A DNA stretch of 64,000 nucleotides, taken from contig UCEY01000031.1 of NCBI GenBank assembly GCA_900471605.1, positions 235,225 to 299,224 on the forward strand. Direction: 5' to 3'. This stretch comes from Hyphomicrobiales bacterium (GTDB lineage Bacteria > Pseudomonadota > Alphaproteobacteria > Rhizobiales > Rhizobiaceae). Made by a program: the position numbers and the translations under genes. Positions 60,448-64,000 of the stretch are shown here, one piece after another (the first letter of the stretch is position 1; the number at the start of each line of letters is the position of its first letter). The notes beneath the pieces are model-generated. The model saw only the letters and a list, made by a program, of their open reading frames with translations. It did no database searches and was not told where the DNA came from.

Positions 60448-61821
60448 ATGGTCCCGGAGGCTGAAAAGCGCCGGGACGACATGCGGGCGCTCGTCATCGT
60501 GCCGGTCCTCAAGCAGGTCAGGCCGAAAGCCGGGCAGGGCGACTCGAGCCCGGCGCCTGCACCCCAGCGCTCCAACGAGGCTCGACTCGAAGAGGCGATC
60601 GGCCTTGCCAAGGCGATCGACCTTGAGATCGTCCAGGGGCTGATCGTGCCGGTCAGCCAGCCGCGCCCGGCCACCCTGATGGGCACCGGCAAGATCGAGG
60701 AGATCAAGGCGCTGCTCGACGAGCACGATGCCGGCCTCGTCATCGTCGATCATCCGCTGACGCCGGTGCAGCAGCGCAATCTGGAGAAGGAATGGCAGGC
60801 CAAGGTCATCGACCGCACCGGCCTGATCCTCGAAATCTTCGGCCGCCGCGCCTCCACCAAGGAAGGCACGCTGCAGGTCGATCTGGCGCATCTCAACTAC
60901 CAGAAGGGCCGCCTGGTCCGCAGCTGGACCCACCTTGAACGCCAGCGCGGTGGCGCCGGCTTCATGGGCGGCCCGGGTGAAACCCAGATCGAAGCCGACC
61001 GCCGGCTGCTGCAGGAGCGCATCGTCAAGCTGGAGCGCGAGCTCGAGCAGGTCGTGCGCACCCGCCAGCTCCACCGCGCCAAGCGCCGCAAGGTGCCGCA
61101 CCCGATCGTGGCGCTGGTCGGTTATACCAATGCCGGCAAGTCGACGCTGTTCAACCGCATCACCGGCGCCGGCGTGCTCGCCGAGGACATGCTGTTTGCG
61201 ACGCTCGACCCGACGCTGCGCCGCATGAAGCTGCCGCACGGCCGCACGGTGATCCTTTCCGATACGGTCGGTTTCATCTCCGACCTGCCGACCCATCTGG
61301 TCGCCGCCTTCCGCGCCACGCTGGAAGAGGTGCTGGAAGCCGATCTCGTCCTGCATGTGCGCGACATGTCCGACCCGGACAACGCCGCCCAGGCCGGCGA
61401 CGTGATGCGCATCCTTGCCGATCTCGGCATCGACGAGAAGGAAGCCGCCAAGCGGATCATCGAGGTCTGGAACAAGATCGACCGGCTCGACCCGGAGGCC
61501 CACGAGGCGATCGCCGAACGCGCTGCCGGCCGCGAGAACGTCATGGCCGTCTCGGCGATTTCGGGCGAGGGCGTCGATGCCCTGATGGACGAGATTTCGA
61601 AGCGTCTTTCCGGCGTGCTCACCGAAACCTCGATCATCATCCCGGCCGACCAGCTCTCCATCCTTTCCTGGGTCTATGGCAACGCCATCGTCGATGGCCG
61701 CGAGGACAACGAGGACGGTTCCGTCACGCTCGACGTGCGCATGTCCGAAGCCGAGGCGGCCGAGTTCGAACGCAAGCTCGGCAACGGCCCGAAGGCCGCC
61801 AAGGAAGACTGGGAACGCTAA
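60448..61821 (+). CDS. hflX: GTPase HflX
   Basis: Ribosome-associated GTPase that rescues stalled ribosomes. From ATG 60448 it has 457 residues. N-terminal HflX domain (about 10-180) with LMGTGKIEEI and GGPGETQIEADRR (about 174-186), then the G domain with G1 GYTNAGKST, G3 DTVGFISDLPTHL and NKID. The start is uncertain: no clear ribosome site precedes 60448, and the frame is open back through hfq, where AGGA precedes an ATT codon at about 60418 that would add 10 residues. ATG 60481 is another option. Confidence 0.93.
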   Translation: MVPEAEKRRDDMRALVIVPVLKQVRPKAGQGDSSPAPAPQRSNEARLEEAIGLAKAIDLEIVQGLIVPVSQPRPATLMGTGKIEEIKALLDEHDAGLVIVDHPLTPVQQRNLEKEWQAKVIDRTGLILEIFGRRASTKEGTLQVDLAHLNYQKGRLVRSWTHLERQRGGAGFMGGPGETQIEADRRLLQERIVKLERELEQVVRTRQLHRAKRRKVPHPIVALVGYTNAGKSTLFNRITGAGVLAEDMLFATLDPTLRRMKLPHGRTVILSDTVGFISDLPTHLVAAFRATLEEVLEADLVLHVRDMSDPDNAAQAGDVMRILADLGIDEKEAAKRIIEVWNKIDRLDPEAHEAIAERAAGRENVMAVSAISGEGVDALMDEISKRLSGVLTETSIIIPADQLSILSWVYGNAIVDGREDNEDGSVTLDVRMSEAEAAEFERKLGNGPKAAKEDWER

Positions 61822-61954
61822 ATGCGCCCCGCCGCCTGTTTGGGCGTCGGCGGGCGGCGTCATGATGTTGCCCGGTTTTTGCGTTGCAACATGGGCCGAC
61901 GAAAACGGCCGCGGATCCCCCATTGTCATTCCCGGCCGGCAACGATGGTGTCCG

Positions 61955-62974
61955 ATGCTACAGAGCCCGCCGCACGAAGAGACCGGAAAGCACCTCGACT
62001 ATCTGGACGGATGGCGGGGCATAGCGGTCATCTTCGTGATCGTCGGCCACTTCTGGCTGGATGATTTCAAGCCCGGGGTCAGCACGTTCGGCGTGGACCT
62101 GTTCTTCGTCCTGTCCGGCCGGCTGATGGCAGAAATCCTGTTCGTCAGGCGGGCGGAATTGCCGACCTTCTTTTTCCGGCGTTTTTCGCGCATCTATCCG
62201 GCGCTGTTCGTCTTCGTGGTCATTGCCACCCTTGCTTTCCAGGGCAGCGAGATTTCCCACGGTCCGGTCGCCGCCTTGCTGGCGCTGACGTTCACGATCA
62301 ACTACGCCATGGTCTACACGCATCCGGTGGCGCTGCTCGATCACCTGTGGTCGCTCTGCGTCGAGGAGCATGCCTATATTCTTCTGGCCGGCATCGCATT
62401 CCTGTCCCGGCGCAGACTGTTTCCGGTCGCCGCCCTCGTCATCGCGCTCGGCGCTGCGGCGATGCTGAACGGCATCATTCGCACGGAACTCGGCGCCAGC
62501 GTCCTCTATACCCACTGGCGCAGCGACGTCTCCGTGGCCGGGATATTTTTGGCCGGCGGCCTTTGGCTGCTGCTGCGCAATCGCCGGGCCCCGTGGTGGA
62601 TATCTCCGCTGGCGCTGCTGATCGCTGTCGTGGCCAAGGGCGCGCCGTCTCAGTTTCTCTCGTTCGGCCTGTCGACCGCCATGCTGGCGCTGTCGATCAC
62701 CACCATCGACAGCGCGGCCCCGATCTTCCGCAAGGTCCTGTCCGCGAAGGTCCTCACCTATGCGGGCCTGTGGTCCTTCTCGCTTTATCTGTGGCAGCAG
62801 CCCTTCTACAAGCTTTACCGCGAAGGCGCGGCGCCGACCCCTTTGCTGCTTCTGGCCGCCCTCGCGACCGCACTCGCCAGTTTCTATCTCGTGGAAAAGC
62901 CGGCCCGAAGGGCGCTCAACCGCCTCTTCCAGAACCGGGCCGGGAAGGTCGCCGCCGCCGGCCGCGCGGTCTAG
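61955..62974 (+). CDS. acyltransferase family 3 (OafA/YrhL-like) membrane protein
   Basis: A 339-residue polytopic protein starting HLDYLDGWRGIAVIFVIVGHF (about 13-33), the acyltransferase-3 signature with the catalytic His in VGHF. FGVDLFFVLSGRL follows, and about ten hydrophobic helices run to VEKPARR near the end. Such proteins O-acetylate surface polysaccharides or Nod factor-like molecules; the acceptor here is unknown. ATG 61955 is chosen because this is just ahead of the conserved domain. It lies 133 bases after hflX and has no glycan genes beside it. Confidence 0.85.
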   Translation: MLQSPPHEETGKHLDYLDGWRGIAVIFVIVGHFWLDDFKPGVSTFGVDLFFVLSGRLMAEILFVRRAELPTFFFRRFSRIYPALFVFVVIATLAFQGSEISHGPVAALLALTFTINYAMVYTHPVALLDHLWSLCVEEHAYILLAGIAFLSRRRLFPVAALVIALGAAAMLNGIIRTELGASVLYTHWRSDVSVAGIFLAGGLWLLLRNRRAPWWISPLALLIAVVAKGAPSQFLSFGLSTAMLALSITTIDSAAPIFRKVLSAKVLTYAGLWSFSLYLWQQPFYKLYREGAAPTPLLLLAALATALASFYLVEKPARRALNRLFQNRAGKVAAAGRAV

Positions 62975-63028
62975 GCCGGTTTTGCGAAAAGCCGCGGCCT
63001 TGAAGACATGGGGATCGCCTGATGATCC

Positions 63029-63406
63029 TCACGTCGCGGCTTGTTCAGCCATCCAATCCCGGCGCTTGTAGGCCCAGTCGATGAGTTCCGCCATCGAGGG
63101 CCCCAGAGCCTTGCCCATCTCGGTCAGCGCGTATTCCACCTTCGGCGGGACCTGCGGATAAACGGTCCGCGTCACGATTCCGTCCTTCTCCAGCTCCTTG
63201 AGCTGCTGGATGAGCATCTTCTGGTTGACGCCCTCGACACGCCTCTCGAGTTCCGAAAAACGCAGCGCGTCCTTTGCCCCGAACAGCTGGCAGATGATGA
63301 CGATCTTCCATTTGCCTTCCAGCACCCTCAGGGCGTCGGTGGTCGCTTCCGCCCAGATAAGATGCTGATGCGGATCGCCGCACTTCCAGTCCCGTTCCTG
63401 CGCCAT
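63029..63406 (-). CDS. HxlR family transcriptional regulator
   Basis: A 125-residue winged-helix protein: DALRVLEGKWKIVIICQLFG (about 25-44), LRFSELERRVEGVNQKMLIQ and LKELEKDGIVTRTVYPQVPPKVEYALTEMG form the HxlR DNA-binding fold. A single Cys9 (WKCGDPH) sits where redox-sensing HxlR members such as HypR and QorR carry their reactive cysteine. It is divergent from the NADP-binding oxidoreductase gene, with overlapping inverted repeats in the shared 94-base region, so it probably regulates that gene and itself. Confidence 0.9.
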   Translation of the reverse strand: MAQERDWKCGDPHQHLIWAEATTDALRVLEGKWKIVIICQLFGAKDALRFSELERRVEGVNQKMLIQQLKELEKDGIVTRTVYPQVPPKVEYALTEMGKALGPSMAELIDWAYKRRDWMAEQAAT

Positions 63407-63408
63407 AC

Positions 63409-63431
63409 TTACCTTTTGGTGGGTAACCCAC
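63409..63431. promoter_or_regulatory. candidate HxlR operator
   Basis: TTACC-N8-GGTAA (63409-63426) overlaps the palindrome GTGGGT-A-ACCCAC (63419-63431). It lies just ahead of the hxlR-type gene and 70 bases before the divergent oxidoreductase gene, as expected for an operator of this family. Confidence 0.5.
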
Positions 63432-63500
63432 TTTTCCGTCTGTTCTTGTTGCTGTCGCAGTATCCATTACTTTGGGGAGCAGAACAACAGGAGTAACAGG

Positions 63501-64000
63501 ATGAAAATCGGCATTATCGGCATCGGCAATATCGGCGGCACGCTGGCCCGCAAGCTCGCAGCGGCCGGGCACGAGGTGAGGGTGGCGAACTCGAAGGGGG
63601 CTGAGGCCGTGCGGCCGTTCGCGGAGGAAATCGGAGCCACCGCGGCCGACACGCGCGCAGCCGTCTCCGGCGCGGATCTGGTCATCATGTCCATTCCGCT
63701 CCCGGCCATCGCAAAGCTGCCCAGGGACCTTTTCCAGGATGTGCCGGCGGGCGTTCCGGTGGTGGATACCGCCAACTACTATCCGGGCATGCGCGACCCG
63801 CAGATCGCCGAGCTTGACGCGGGCGAAGTCGAGAGCGTGTGGGTTTCCAGGCAGCTCGGCCGTCCCGTCATCAAGGCGTTCAACAACATCCTCGCCCGGT
63901 CCCTGACGCAGCTGGGTCAGCCCGAAGGTACGCAGGGGAGGCTGGCCGTGGCCGTTGCCGGAGACGATGCCGCGGCCAAGCAGCTTGTCATGGGCATCGT
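63501..64000 (+). CDS. NADP-binding oxidoreductase (NADPH-dependent F420 reductase-like), truncated by window end
   Basis: The first 166 residues of a Rossmann-fold protein that runs off the window. KIGIIGIGNIGGTLARKLAA (2-21) is the dinucleotide-binding loop, and VRVANSKG after the second strand favours NADP. VDTANYYPG and VIKAFNNILARSL fit the coenzyme F420-dependent NADP reductase family, whose members in organisms without F420 have other, mostly unknown roles. AGGAGTAACAGG precedes the ATG. Divergent from the HxlR regulator, its likely controller. Confidence 0.85.
   Translation, partial: MKIGIIGIGNIGGTLARKLAAAGHEVRVANSKGAEAVRPFAEEIGATAADTRAAVSGADLVIMSIPLPAIAKLPRDLFQDVPAGVPVVDTANYYPGMRDPQIAELDAGEVESVWVSRQLGRPVIKAFNNILARSLTQLGQPEGTQGRLAVAVAGDDAAAKQLVMGI

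Overview
This window is chromosomal DNA from an alphaproteobacterium of the order Hyphomicrobiales, almost certainly the Rhizobiaceae (Rhizobium/Agrobacterium/Sinorhizobium group). The evidence is the GC-rich coding sequence, the clpS-clpA pair, a pyruvate dehydrogenase E1 beta subunit with its own lipoyl domain, LpxI, EipB, fused IspDF, the dusB(nifR3)-ntrB-ntrC-ntrY-ntrX-trkA-dat-hfq-hflX order, and an SOS box of the GTTC-N7-GTTC type. The genus cannot be fixed from sequence alone. No rRNA, tRNA, CRISPR array or transposase was seen.

Layout. 1-5.9 kb: hydrolase, cysE, a DUF3126 protein, a phasin, clpS and clpA. 5.95-7.1 kb: a small low-GC two-gene insert (orphan TagO/VasI-like secreted protein plus a membrane protein with an internal duplication) flanked by near-identical 23-bp direct repeats. 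7.1-12.1 kb: azlC/azlD-type exporter, a leftward RidA-GDPD-GNAT-HIT operon, and eipB. 12.1-16.7 kb: a four-gene operon (TelA family, solute-binding/VWA lipoprotein, XpaC family, second solute-binding-like protein) preceded by a near-consensus PHO box. 16.9-31.4 kb: housekeeping block rpsB-tsf-pyrH-frr-uppS-cdsA-rseP-bamA-lpxD-fabZ-lpxA-lpxI-lpxB, converging on gltA. 31.6-34.9 kb: comEC and lexA, convergent and overlapping. 35.1-48.4 kb: VOC protein, kdsA, eno, ftsB-like, pdhA-pdhB-pdhC, SGNH hydrolase, YdcH-like protein, lpdA, GlsB-like protein, lipA, small genes and ratA. 48.4-50.1 kb: leftward ispDF-cinA. 50.3-61.8 kb: nitrogen-control cluster through hflX. 61.9-64 kb: accessory acyltransferase, HxlR regulator and a divergent NADP-binding oxidoreductase cut by the window edge.

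How it fits together. Most of the window is core machinery: translation (rpsB, tsf, frr), envelope building (uppS, cdsA, rseP, bamA, the lipid A genes, kdsA), the step from enolase through pyruvate dehydrogenase and lipoate synthesis into citrate synthase, and nitrogen control. The parts most worth following up are the PHO-box operon at 12.1-16.7 kb, which pairs two related solute-binding-like proteins with TelA, XpaC and VWA modules but has no transporter beside it, and the repeat-flanked low-GC insert at 5.95-7.1 kb.
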